This document shows positions 23,611 to 32,821 of a stretch of 64,000 bases of DNA, piece after piece (the stretch's first letter is position 1; every line of letters starts with the position of its first letter). The stretch is from Allocatelliglobosispora scoriae (GTDB taxonomy: Bacteria; Actinomycetota; Actinomycetes; Mycobacteriales; Micromonosporaceae), in assembly GCF_014204945.1 (NCBI RefSeq), contig NZ_JACHMN010000001.1, positions 992,001 through 1,056,000 on the forward strand, in the 5' to 3' direction. A program made the translations under genes and the position numbers. The notes below the pieces were generated by a model. It searched no databases. It was not told the DNA's origin and saw only the letters and a list, made by a program, of their open reading frames with translations.

Positions 23611-25008
23611 TCACGACTCCCAGATCCCGCGCATGACACCGAACAGGCCCAGGACCAGGGCGACCAGGATCGGCACCGCGATCGTCACCAGCGTGTCGGC
23701 GATGTCCCCGGCCCGGCCGAAGTGCGGCGACGGCGCCCGGCGCGACACCCGCGACCCGGCCGCGGCCACCGCCCCCGCCACCACCAGCACCACCGCCAGC
23801 GCCGGGATCAGCGCGACCGGCCGGTCGGCGGCGGCGACGCCGGTCCAGCCGAGCCATCCCAGTGCCGCCGCACCGGCGGCCGCGGCGCACAGCAGCGGAA
23901 CGCGGTGCCGGACCGCCGCGAACGCCCGCGCCCGCAGCGCGCACAGCGCGACGATGGCGGCGGCCAGGTAGGTCGCGCCGGTGCTCGGTGTCAGCACCAG
24001 CAGCCACACGCTCAGCGCGATGCAGGCGCCGATGCCCAGCAGCAGCCCCGCCAGCAGCTCGTCGGAGCGCTGCACGGCCTGCGAGAGCTGCGCCGCCACC
24101 GGCATCGGCTCCTCGGCACCGGTCAGGCTCGGGATCGGCGGAGCGGGCACACCGCCCTGGTTCATCGCGAGCCGGGGCAGCGCGAACAGCGACATCGCCA
24201 GGGCGCCGCCGACGATCGCCGCCGCACCCGCGGTGGCGGTCTCCTGCACGGTGGCGAGGAACCCCATCGCACCGCCGCCGACGGCGAAGACGACCGCCGC
24301 GATCGAGTAGCGCCCATGGCCGGTGACCGCGAAACGGCCCGCGATCCCGGCGCAGACCAGTGCCGCGGCACCGCTGACGACCTGCCAGGCGGTGATGCCG
24401 TCGGCGAGCGGGCGCAGTGCCGGTGCCGCAGCGCCGCCGACGGCCGCGTAGAGCGTGCCGAACCCGGCCAGCAGGACCGCGGTGGCCCGGTCCGCGGCTG
24501 CGGTCCGGGACAGGAACGCCGCGGCACCGAGCAGGACGACGGCGGTGGCGAGGGCGGCGTACCCGGCGATGTGCTTGTCGGCGGGCGTGACCCAGACCAG
24601 CAGCAGCCCCAGTGCCAGCGCGACCCCGGCGGCGGCCAGGCCGGTCGCGCGGGTCGCCTGCGCGTTCCAGCGCGCGCCCAGGCGCTGCGCGGTGGCGGCG
24701 ATCGCCTCGGCCACGTCGTCGTAGGCGGGCTCCGGCCACTCCTGGTCGCGCGGGGCCAGGACCAGCATCTCTCCATCGTGGACACCGAGGGCGGCCATCG
24801 ACCGGTCCGGCTCCAGAGCACTGCCGTCGAGCCGCCGCAGCACCCATCCGCCGCGCTCCACGCCGTCCTCGGCGAGCGTCGGCCCGCCGTGGCGCAGCAG
24901 CGTCGGCAGGAGCCCGACGACCGGAACGTGCTCGGGTACAGCCATCTCGACGCGGCGCTTCGGAGCAAGCATGATGATACGGACGAGGCCACCATCGGTT
25001 GTGGTCAT
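23611..25008 (-). CDS. eccD: EccD, type VII secretion integral membrane component
   Basis: A 465-residue protein with an N-terminal ubiquitin-like YukD domain (residues 1-85: VRIIMLAPKRRVEMAVPEHVPVVGLLPTLL is the beginning, later SMAALGVHDGEMLVLAPR) and about eleven membrane helices from residue 120 on. This is the EccD plan; EccD dimers form the central membrane cavity of the ESX complex. ATG 25008 lies 7 nt from a TAAGGT box, so the operon eccD-eccB-esx-esx is probably leaderless. Only 32 bp separate it from the divergent eccC. Confidence 0.92.
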   Translation of the reverse strand: MTTTDGGLVRIIMLAPKRRVEMAVPEHVPVVGLLPTLLRHGGPTLAEDGVERGGWVLRRLDGSALEPDRSMAALGVHDGEMLVLAPRDQEWPEPAYDDVAEAIAATAQRLGARWNAQATRATGLAAAGVALALGLLLVWVTPADKHIAGYAALATAVVLLGAAAFLSRTAAADRATAVLLAGFGTLYAAVGGAAAPALRPLADGITAWQVVSGAAALVCAGIAGRFAVTGHGRYSIAAVVFAVGGGAMGFLATVQETATAGAAAIVGGALAMSLFALPRLAMNQGGVPAPPIPSLTGAEEPMPVAAQLSQAVQRSDELLAGLLLGIGACIALSVWLLVLTPSTGATYLAAAIVALCALRARAFAAVRHRVPLLCAAAAGAAALGWLGWTGVAAADRPVALIPALAVVLVVAGAVAAAGSRVSRRAPSPHFGRAGDIADTLVTIAVPILVALVLGLFGVMRGIWES

Positions 25009-25015
25009 GGAGACG

Positions 25016-25021
25016 ACCTTA
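25016..25021 (-). promoter_or_regulatory. -10 box TAAGGT of the eccD operon
   Basis: On the minus strand TAAGGT ends 7 nt before the eccD ATG, so the transcript would begin at or next to the start codon. The 32-bp eccD-eccC gap means that its -35 region reaches into the eccC coding sequence. Confidence 0.5.
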
Positions 25022-25040
25022 AGTGCCGGGGGGCTTTCGC

Positions 25041-28000
25041 GTGAGCACAGTTGTACGCCGACGACCGCCACGCCGTCCGATGCCTCCCTATCCGGCTGGT
25101 GATGTCGTCATCGAGCAGCCCTCGGAGATCCCCGAGGCGGAGGGCAAGTCCTGGAGCCGGGTGCTGATGCTGCTGCCGATGGGCGCGGGCGCCGTGGCGA
25201 TGGCGCTGCTCTTCGCCGGGCAGAGCGGCAGCACGCTGCGGCTGATCACCGGCGGCCTGCTCGGCGTCTCCATGCTGGGCATGGTCGCGATGCAGTTCTC
25301 CCAGCACTCCAGCGGCGGCAGCAAGTCCGAGATGCGGGCCCTGCGCCGCAACTACCTGTTCGAGCTGGGCGGGCTGCGGCGCAACGTCCGCACCGCGATC
25401 CGGGCACAGTGGACGGCGGAGTACTACCGCCACCCGCAGCCGCAGGCGCTGTGGTCGCTGGTGGACAGTTCGCGGCTGTGGGAGCGGCGCGCCGACGACG
25501 CCGACTTCGGGCAGATCCGCATCGGCTTGGGCCAGCGCGACCTCGCCACGCCGCTGATCGCGCCGCCGTTCATCCCGATGGAGAAGGCCGAGCCGGTCAG
25601 CGCGGGGGCGCTGCGGCGCTTCCTCGCCACCTACCGGCAGGTGCCGCAGCTGCCGGTGGTGTTGGCCGTGACCGGCTTCGCCAAGCTGCACGTGCTCGGC
25701 GACGAGCGGCAGGCCCGCAGCCTCGTCCGGGCGATCGTGGCCCAGTCCGCGTTCTTCCACGCCCCCGACGACCTGCTCGTCGCGGTCTGCGCGGGCAGCG
25801 AGGAGCGCCTCTACTGGGAGTGGGCCAAGTGGCTGCCGCACGCGGCGCACCCCACCGACACCGACGCGCTGGGACCGCTGCGGCTGCTCGCGCCCTCCGT
25901 CGTCGGCCTGGAGGCGCTGCTGGACACGCTGCTGGCCCGGCGGCCCCGCTTCAGCCCCAGCGCCGTGGAGACCGAGATCGACGGCCCGCACCTGCTGGTC
26001 GTCATCGACGGCGGCGAGACCGTGGGCTCCGACCACCTCACCGCCGACGTGGGTCTCGAGGGCGTCCTCGTCGTGGAGATCAACGGCCGCCCGCCCCGGC
26101 ACCCCGACCGGTCCACGCTGCTGCTGCGCATCGCCGCCGACGGCACCCTGACCGCGGGCACCTACGACAGCTCCGAGACGCTCGGCCTCGCCGACGGGCT
26201 GTCGCTGGTCGCCGCAGAGGCGCTGGCGCACCAGCTCTCGCCCCTGCGGCTCGCCGCAGCGGCGACCGGTGGGCAGGCGATGGCCTCGGTGCACGGGCTG
26301 TCGGAGCTGCTCGACATCGGCGACCCCTACACGCTGGACCCGGTGCAGACCTGGCTGACCCGGCCCAACCGGGACCGGCTGCGGGTGCCGATCGGCATCG
26401 GCGCCGACGGGTCCCGGGTGGAGCTCGACCTCAAGGAGTCCGCGCAGGACGGCATGGGGCCGCACGGGCTGCTCATCGGCGCGACCGGGTCGGGCAAGTC
26501 GGAGCTGCTGCGGACGCTGGTGCTGGCGCTGGCGATCACCCACCCGCCGGAGGTGCTCAACCTGGTGCTGGTGGACTTCAAGGGCGGGGCCACGTTCGTC
26601 ACCCTGGACAAGCTGCCGCACACCAGCGCCGTCATCACCAACCTCGCCGACGAGCTGCCGCTGGTCGACCGGATGACCGACGCCATCAACGGCGAACTCG
26701 TCCGCCGCCAGGAGCTGCTGCGCAAGGCGGGCAACTACGTCTCGCAGCGCGAATACGAGCGCGCCCGCGCCGCCGGGGTGCCCCTGGCCCCGCTGCCGAG
26801 CCTGCTCATCGTCTGCGACGAGTTCAGCGAGCTGCTCTCGGTCAAGCCCGACTTCATCGACATGTTCGTGCAGATCGGCCGGGTCGGCCGGTCCCTCGGC
26901 GTGCACCTGCTGCTCGCCAGCCAGCGCCTGGAGGAGGGCCGCCTGCGCGGCCTGGACACGCACCTGTCCTACCGGATCGGCCTGCGCACCTTCTCCCCGC
27001 TGGAGAGCCGCACGGTGCTGGGCGTCACCGACGCCTACGAGCTGCCGCGCGCCCCCGGGCACGGCTACCTGAAGTTCGGCACCGAGGAGATGACCCGCTT
27101 CCGGGCCGCCTACGTCTCCGGCGCCCACAAACGCGACGAGGCCCGGCCCGCGCAGGTCGACGGCGAGCAGGTGCACGCGTTCGTCTCCGGCTACGTCGCG
27201 CCGCAGCGGCAGGGCGCCGACGCACCGGCGGTGGCCGCGGCCGAGACGCTGGAGGACGTCACGGGCGAGACGCTGCTGGACATCCTCACCGGACGCCTGG
27301 TCGGCCAGGGCACCCCGGCGCACCAGGTGTGGCTGCCGCCGCTGGACCTCGCGCCGTCGCTGTCCGAGCTCACCGGCCCGGTCGCGGTGACGGCGGGCCG
27401 CGGACTCGCCACGGTGGACACGGCCGCGCACCGGAGCGTGACGGTCAACGTCGGGCTGGTCGACAAGCCGTTCGAGCAGCGCCGCGATCCGCTGCGGCTG
27501 GACCTCGCCGGCGCCAACGGCCACATGATCGTGGTCGGTGCGCCGCAGTCGGGCAAGAGCGGCCTGCTGCGGACGATGATGATGAACCTGGCGGTCACCC
27601 ATACCCCGCGGGAGGTGCAGTTCTACTGCCTCGACTTCGGCGGCGCGCTGACGCCGCTGCGGGAGCTGCCGCACGTCGGCGGCGTCGCCACCCGCCACGA
27701 GGCCAACCAGGTCCGGCGGACCGTCGCCGAGCTGACGCAACTGCTCACCGAGCGCGAGCAGCTCTTCGCCAGCCGCGGCATCGACTCCATGGCCACCTAT
27801 CGGCGCCTGCTCGCCCGCGGCGAGATCGACGGCGCGCACGGCGACGTGTTCCTCATCGTCGACGGCTGGCTGTCCCTGCGCAACGACTTCGAGGACCTCG
27901 AGGGCGACGTGATGGAGCTGGCCAACCGGGGGCTGGCCTTCGGCGTCCACGTCATCGGCACCTGCGGGCGCTGGATGGACCTGCGTCCGTCCATCCGCGA

Positions 28001-28961
28001 CGTCTTCGGCACCCGGCTGGAGCTGCGCCTGGGCGACCCGTCGGACTCCGTCATCGGGCGCCGGGCCGCCGCCAACGTGCCGCAGCAGGCTCCCGGCCGC
28101 GGCATCACCCCGGAGTCCTACCAGTTCCTGACCGGCTACGCGACGCCGGATGAGCTGGCCGAGCTCGTCGGCGCCGTCCGGGCCGCCTGGGACGGCGACG
28201 CGGCGCCGCGGGTTCGGCTGCTGCCCGCCGAGGTCGCCTACACCGAGCTGCCGCAGCGCCCCGACCAGCCCGGACCGGTGATAGGGCTGGCCGAGCACGA
28301 CCTGCAGCCGGTCTACCTGGAGGCCGACGCCGACCCGCACTTCCTGGTCTTCGGCGACACCGAGTGCGGCAAGTCCGGCTTCCTGCGCACGCTGGCCCGC
28401 TCCATCAGCGACCACTACCGGCCCGAGCAGGCCCGCATCATCGCCGTGGACTACCGCCGCAGCCTGCTGGGGGCCATCCCCGACAGCCACCTGCTCGGAT
28501 ACGGGATCTCCGCGAAACCGGCCGCCGACCTCATCGCCGAGATCGCCGACGTGTTCCGCCAGCGTCTGCCCGGGGCGGATGTCACTCCGGACCAGCTGCG
28601 CAAGCGCGACTGGTGGAGCGGTCCGGAACTGTTCCTGCTCGTCGACGACTACGACCTGGTCGCCGGGGACCGCAACCCGCTGGGCGCCCTGGTCGAATAC
28701 CTGCCCCAGTCCCGGGAGGTCGGCCTGCACCTGGTGCTGGCCCGCCGCAGCGGCGGCGCCAGCCGCTCGTTCTTCGATGCGTCGATGTCCCGGCTGCGCG
28801 ACCTCAACACCCCGGGCCTGGTGATGTCCGGCGACCGCAACGAGGGACCGCTGCTGGGCAGCGTGCGCCCCAGCACCCTGCCGCCGGGGCGGGGGTGGCT
28901 GGTGACCCGCAAGCACGGACCGCGCCTGGTCCAGCTCGGCTGGTCTCCACCTCCCCTGTAA
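25041..28961 (+). CDS. eccC: EccC, FtsK/SpoIIIE-type ATPase of the ESX system
   Basis: A 1306-residue motor. Two membrane helices near residues 40-85, then a degenerate DUF region and three FtsK-type ATPase domains: Walker A GATGSGKS (480-487), GAPQSGKS (833-840) and GDTECGKS (1105-1112). Domain 1 has a full Walker B, VCDEF, with E594 at the place of the catalytic Glu of Thermomonospora curvata EccC; domains 2 and 3 have VDGW and VDDYD without that Glu, consistent with substrate-binding, weakly active domains. It recognises the Esx signal and drives export. GTG 25041 follows GGGGGG. It is a single-chain EccC, not split into EccCa/Cb. Confidence 0.95.
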   Translation: MSTVVRRRPPRRPMPPYPAGDVVIEQPSEIPEAEGKSWSRVLMLLPMGAGAVAMALLFAGQSGSTLRLITGGLLGVSMLGMVAMQFSQHSSGGSKSEMRALRRNYLFELGGLRRNVRTAIRAQWTAEYYRHPQPQALWSLVDSSRLWERRADDADFGQIRIGLGQRDLATPLIAPPFIPMEKAEPVSAGALRRFLATYRQVPQLPVVLAVTGFAKLHVLGDERQARSLVRAIVAQSAFFHAPDDLLVAVCAGSEERLYWEWAKWLPHAAHPTDTDALGPLRLLAPSVVGLEALLDTLLARRPRFSPSAVETEIDGPHLLVVIDGGETVGSDHLTADVGLEGVLVVEINGRPPRHPDRSTLLLRIAADGTLTAGTYDSSETLGLADGLSLVAAEALAHQLSPLRLAAAATGGQAMASVHGLSELLDIGDPYTLDPVQTWLTRPNRDRLRVPIGIGADGSRVELDLKESAQDGMGPHGLLIGATGSGKSELLRTLVLALAITHPPEVLNLVLVDFKGGATFVTLDKLPHTSAVITNLADELPLVDRMTDAINGELVRRQELLRKAGNYVSQREYERARAAGVPLAPLPSLLIVCDEFSELLSVKPDFIDMFVQIGRVGRSLGVHLLLASQRLEEGRLRGLDTHLSYRIGLRTFSPLESRTVLGVTDAYELPRAPGHGYLKFGTEEMTRFRAAYVSGAHKRDEARPAQVDGEQVHAFVSGYVAPQRQGADAPAVAAAETLEDVTGETLLDILTGRLVGQGTPAHQVWLPPLDLAPSLSELTGPVAVTAGRGLATVDTAAHRSVTVNVGLVDKPFEQRRDPLRLDLAGANGHMIVVGAPQSGKSGLLRTMMMNLAVTHTPREVQFYCLDFGGALTPLRELPHVGGVATRHEANQVRRTVAELTQLLTEREQLFASRGIDSMATYRRLLARGEIDGAHGDVFLIVDGWLSLRNDFEDLEGDVMELANRGLAFGVHVIGTCGRWMDLRPSIRDVFGTRLELRLGDPSDSVIGRRAAANVPQQAPGRGITPESYQFLTGYATPDELAELVGAVRAAWDGDAAPRVRLLPAEVAYTELPQRPDQPGPVIGLAEHDLQPVYLEADADPHFLVFGDTECGKSGFLRTLARSISDHYRPEQARIIAVDYRRSLLGAIPDSHLLGYGISAKPAADLIAEIADVFRQRLPGADVTPDQLRKRDWWSGPELFLLVDDYDLVAGDRNPLGALVEYLPQSREVGLHLVLARRSGGASRSFFDASMSRLRDLNTPGLVMSGDRNEGPLLGSVRPSTLPPGRGWLVTRKHGPRLVQLGWSPPPL

Positions 28962-29019
28962 CTTCGGCACGCGCGCCGTTACTGTGGAGTTCGCCGAGAT
29001 CCGGGGGGAGGACGCGAGC

Positions 29020-30777
29020 GTGGCCGACGACAACGACGGCATCACCACCAGACCGGCGAGCCTGATCACCTTCGGCGACGCCGCCATCGCCAACGGCCGG
29101 CACCTCGCCGCCGAGGCGCTGCCCCACCTGCGCGGTTCTCATCCCGACGACACCGGCGGCACCATGCCCCAGGTGGCACAGGGGATCCGCGCCCCGGCCG
29201 GGTTCGCCGAGTGGCGGGCTCTCGGCGACATCAGCGTCGACAACGTGCGCATGCTCGCCATCTTCATCGGGGAGAGCATCGACGGGCTCGACACCACCGG
29301 GCGCATCGCGACCGCCAGCGGGCGCGACTACCGATCGTCCGACAAGGACTCCCGGGACCGGCTGGACCACGTCGAGGAGTCCCTCCTGGCCGGTCAGGCC
29401 GGATCGTCGGAGTTCGCGCACCTGGGCAGCCGCCCCAACACCGTGGACCTGCCCGCGATGTGGCCCGAGCCGGAGTACCCGGTGCTCGACTACCACGAGC
29501 AGCGCACGGACTGGGCCGCGCTGGACCTGGACACGATCGGGGAGCTGATCCTCGGTGCCGACGCCGGGCTGCCCGCGGAGCTGGCCGACCGGTGGCGCGA
29601 GGTGCGGCGGGACCTGCGTGCGGCGCACCGCACGCTCGCCGCCGACGTCCCCGACCTGTCCTGGGGCGGCACCGCCGGGCGGTTCTTCGCCGCCCACGTC
29701 GAGCGTTCACTCTCCACGATGGACGCGTGGGTCGACGCCATGCCCCGCCGCGAGGCCACCCTGCGCGCCGCCGCCAAGGCCCTGCGCGCGGAGCAGGTCA
29801 AGCTGCGGCACATCATCGACACCCTCGCCACCGACCTCACCGAGCCGCAGGCCCAACGGGCCAAGGCCACCGACGCCACCGCGATCGCCGCGTTGGACCG
29901 CAAGATCCGCGGCCTGACGACCGATGCGACCAACGCCGCTCGCGACCTCGGCCGCCGCCTCGGGGAGAAGCTGGTCGACGCCGGTCCCTGGCACCCGCCG
30001 GGCCGCTTCCGCGGGTTCCTCGGCTCCCCCGACCCGGCCGGGCAGCGGGTTCCGCCGCAGCACACCACGGCGCCTCCCGTGGTGCCGACGCCGCCCGGGC
30101 CGCCGGACCTGCCGGACGTCCCCGACCCGCCAGCGCCGCCGACCCCGCCGGCGCCGCCGCCGATCCCCGATCCGCCCGCCCCGCCGGTGCTGCCGGGCGT
30201 CGCGCCCGTCGTCACCACCGGCGCGGGAGCCGGTGGAGTGCTGGCCGGCCGACCCGTGCCGTCCGGGCTGCGTGCCCCTGGCGCCCTGGGCGCCAACCCC
30301 AACACCCCCGGGGGTAAGCCGACCGCCGCCCCGCGCGGTCTCGGCGCCTTCGGCGGGCTCATCGCCGGCCGAGGCGGCGCCCTGGCCCGGCGGCGATCGG
30401 CGAAGGCCCCCGATACCGTGCTCGGGCCGGGCACGGAGCTCGCCGGGCAGGACGGGCTCCTGCGCGGACGGCTGGAGGCGACACCCCAGCGCACCCAGGA
30501 CGACGCGGCACCGGCATCGGGGTTCGTGCCCCCGCTGGCGACCGGGGCGGCGCTCGGCGGGCGGATGGGGCCCGGCGCGGTCCGCGGCACACCGCAGTCC
30601 ACTCAGGCGCGTACGGGCACGCCGGGCGAGATCGCCGCCGGACGCCGTGCCGCAGCGGCACGGGACGACCAGCAACGCCGGCGGACCGTCGCCGACACAC
30701 CGGACACCGGCGAGCCGCAGGCCGAGCAGGCAGCCGAGGCACCGGACGTTCACACCGTCGACGTTAGGGCGAGGTAG
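29020..30777 (+). CDS. ESX-associated protein with WXG-like helical domain and Pro-rich tail
   Basis: A 585-residue protein from GTG 29020, chosen for the GGGGGGAGG site 10 nt upstream. The first 190 residues are mixed and unrecognised. Residues about 170-310 form long helices around the turn LSWGGTAGRFF (W215-G-G), similar to PPE/WXG helical hairpins. A proline-rich stretch (about 335-390, PPAPPTPPAPPP type) and a Gly/Arg/Ala-rich low-complexity tail follow. No signal peptide or membrane helix. It lies between eccC and another large helical protein and is probably a secreted substrate or cytoplasmic scaffold of the system. Function unknown. Confidence 0.75.
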   Translation: MADDNDGITTRPASLITFGDAAIANGRHLAAEALPHLRGSHPDDTGGTMPQVAQGIRAPAGFAEWRALGDISVDNVRMLAIFIGESIDGLDTTGRIATASGRDYRSSDKDSRDRLDHVEESLLAGQAGSSEFAHLGSRPNTVDLPAMWPEPEYPVLDYHEQRTDWAALDLDTIGELILGADAGLPAELADRWREVRRDLRAAHRTLAADVPDLSWGGTAGRFFAAHVERSLSTMDAWVDAMPRREATLRAAAKALRAEQVKLRHIIDTLATDLTEPQAQRAKATDATAIAALDRKIRGLTTDATNAARDLGRRLGEKLVDAGPWHPPGRFRGFLGSPDPAGQRVPPQHTTAPPVVPTPPGPPDLPDVPDPPAPPTPPAPPPIPDPPAPPVLPGVAPVVTTGAGAGGVLAGRPVPSGLRAPGALGANPNTPGGKPTAAPRGLGAFGGLIAGRGGALARRRSAKAPDTVLGPGTELAGQDGLLRGRLEATPQRTQDDAAPASGFVPPLATGAALGGRMGPGAVRGTPQSTQARTGTPGEIAAGRRAAAARDDQQRRRTVADTPDTGEPQAEQAAEAPDVHTVDVRAR

Positions 30778-30782
30778 CAGCA

Positions 30783-32819
30783 GTGGGAGAGATCGAGGTC
30801 CGCGGCAAGGAACTCGCCGCCTACGGCGGGACCATCAAGAAGCTGGGGACCGGCTTCGGCGACGACGTCTACGGCGAGTTCAAGGGCCACGGGGACACGG
30901 CCAAGGGCTCGGACGACCTCATCAGCCTGCCCCGCAACACCACATCGCCGAACGCCAAATACACCCCCGACAATCAGAATGTCATGCACCCCAAGACCGC
31001 CGAGGCGCGCTTTCTGGAGTACAAGGATCTCACCGAGACCGTCGCGCAGGACGCCTACGTGATGTACCAGTACCTCAGCGACTCGGCCAGCGGCCTGAAC
31101 GCATTGGGCAACGCGGCGATCCAGAGCTCCAACATCTACCAGGGCGGCGACGTCAAGTCCAAGAAGGTCGTCGGCGACGTCGACAAGATGCTCGAGTCCT
31201 GGGCGTGGACCGGACACACCCGCCCCACCATCCCGGCCGACGACTACCTCGCTCAGACCCAAGTGAAGGTTCCGCCGCTCGGAGTTCCCCACCAGACGGG
31301 TTATTACAAGCGCTACAACCCCCACAGCGGCACGACGCCGTGGGAGAGCTTTCCCGTCGACACGATCTTCGACCTCCTCGACGGTCTCAGCGCTGCGTAC
31401 TTCACCAACCAAGCCACCCGGTGGCACGCGATCGCCGATGCGACGACGCGGGCCCACGCCAAGCTGGAGGCGGAGTCGACACACCTCGGCCACGCATGGC
31501 CCGCGAACTCGCACGCCAAGCTGATGTATGCCGCCGAGACCCGCATGGCCGTGGACTCGCTGGAAGCGTGGGGCAAAGCCATCGAGCAACGCAGCCACGT
31601 GCTCAACGTGCTGCCCGGCGTCGTCGAGTCGATGAAGGAATGGTCCAAGGAGATGCGGACGTCGCTGAACGAGTGGCGCAAGGAGAACTACGCCCTCCCT
31701 CAAGAGGAGCTCGACGCCCTCGAAAAGCCCTTCAAAGACAGTGCCGTCACCACCATGCAGAGCTTCGCCAGCCTCATCGTCTTCCTCACCCCCTGGGCCG
31801 GCGAGCCGCAGAAGTACCCCGCCATGCTCGGCCTGCCCGGCGCCGAGCCCAATCCGTTCCCTCCGATGGGTCCCGTCGGCGGCGGGCCGGGTGGCGGGCC
31901 CGGCGGCGGCGCCAAGCCGCCGAAGATCGGGCCGAACCCCGGCAACGACAAGAACCTCAAGGCGCAGATCGCCGCCCAGGCCAAGGCGATCAAGGACCTC
32001 CTCGCCCGGTTGGCGAAGGAGCGCAAGGAGGCCGAGGCACGCCTGGCGAAGCTGCAGAAGGAGTACCAGGCGCAGGTCGACAAGATGCGCAAGGAGGCGG
32101 AGGCCCGGATCGCTGCGATGCAGAAGCAGCAGGAGGCCCAGATCGCCGCCCTGCAGGCGAGCCTGAAGGCGGCCCAGTCGGCCAAGAACGGGATCGCCGG
32201 CATCAATCCGCCGGTCATGCCGCAGGCACCCGCCGTACCGCAGGCGCCGGTGGTCCCCACCGTGCCGCAGGTCTCCGTGCCCGGCGTGCCGAGGCCCGGC
32301 GGGGTCAGCCTGCCCAGCTCGCCCGGCAGCGGCAGCCCCGGCGGCGGTCGCGGCGTCACCCTGCCCGCCACGCCGGGCACCGGCGGACCGGGCAGCAACG
32401 CGCTGTCCGGGCGGGAGCACGCCGCCCGCGACACCGACCTGGCCGGCCTCGGCGCCGGTCAGGGCCAGAACACGCTGCTGGGGCGCGACGGCCTCGCCGC
32501 CACCCCGCTCGGCGCGGCCGACGCCAACCAGGCCGACGCGGCCAATTCCATGCCGATGATCCCGCCGATGATGCCGCCCGGCGGCACCGGTGGCGGTGCG
32601 GGTGGCGGCGGCCGTCCCCGGACCGTCCGGCGACCCGGCGGTCCGAAACTCGTCCTCGACGCCGACGAGGCCAGCAAGGCGCTGTCCGGCCGGGGACGCG
32701 ACGAGCGGCCGAAGCCGAAGATCGTGGCGCTGGAGACCGAGAGCTGGACCAACGACGCGCAGGTCGAGGAGCCCGAGACCGAGGGCACCCAGCGCGGCAC
32801 CTACGGCGTGGGGAACTGA
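30783..32819 (+). CDS. Large helical ESX-associated protein with coiled coil
   Basis: A 678-residue protein from GTG 30783, 5 bp after the previous stop and behind CGAGG. Residues 1-360 are largely helical with long aromatic-rich segments (VAQDAYVMYQYLSDSASG, THLGHAWPANSHAKLMYAAE), and MKEWSKEMRTSLNEWRKE near 285. A Gly-rich hinge (GGGPGGGPGGGAKPPK) leads to a clear coiled coil (about 385-465, KERKEAEARLAKLQKEYQAQ). The tail (470-678) is Pro/Gly-rich low complexity ending in an acidic stretch. No signal peptide. It may be an elongated substrate or spacer exported by the ESX machine. No named family recognised. Confidence 0.75.
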   Translation: MGEIEVRGKELAAYGGTIKKLGTGFGDDVYGEFKGHGDTAKGSDDLISLPRNTTSPNAKYTPDNQNVMHPKTAEARFLEYKDLTETVAQDAYVMYQYLSDSASGLNALGNAAIQSSNIYQGGDVKSKKVVGDVDKMLESWAWTGHTRPTIPADDYLAQTQVKVPPLGVPHQTGYYKRYNPHSGTTPWESFPVDTIFDLLDGLSAAYFTNQATRWHAIADATTRAHAKLEAESTHLGHAWPANSHAKLMYAAETRMAVDSLEAWGKAIEQRSHVLNVLPGVVESMKEWSKEMRTSLNEWRKENYALPQEELDALEKPFKDSAVTTMQSFASLIVFLTPWAGEPQKYPAMLGLPGAEPNPFPPMGPVGGGPGGGPGGGAKPPKIGPNPGNDKNLKAQIAAQAKAIKDLLARLAKERKEAEARLAKLQKEYQAQVDKMRKEAEARIAAMQKQQEAQIAALQASLKAAQSAKNGIAGINPPVMPQAPAVPQAPVVPTVPQVSVPGVPRPGGVSLPSSPGSGSPGGGRGVTLPATPGTGGPGSNALSGREHAARDTDLAGLGAGQGQNTLLGRDGLAATPLGAADANQADAANSMPMIPPMMPPGGTGGGAGGGGRPRTVRRPGGPKLVLDADEASKALSGRGRDERPKPKIVALETESWTNDAQVEEPETEGTQRGTYGVGN

Positions 32820-32821
32820 CG

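Noticed and set aside
25005..29093. Open frame of 1362 codons antisense to eccC
   Set aside because: It mirrors the GC-biased third positions of eccC, gives Arg/Gly/Val/Gln-rich sequence without any domain, and eccC itself has complete motifs throughout.
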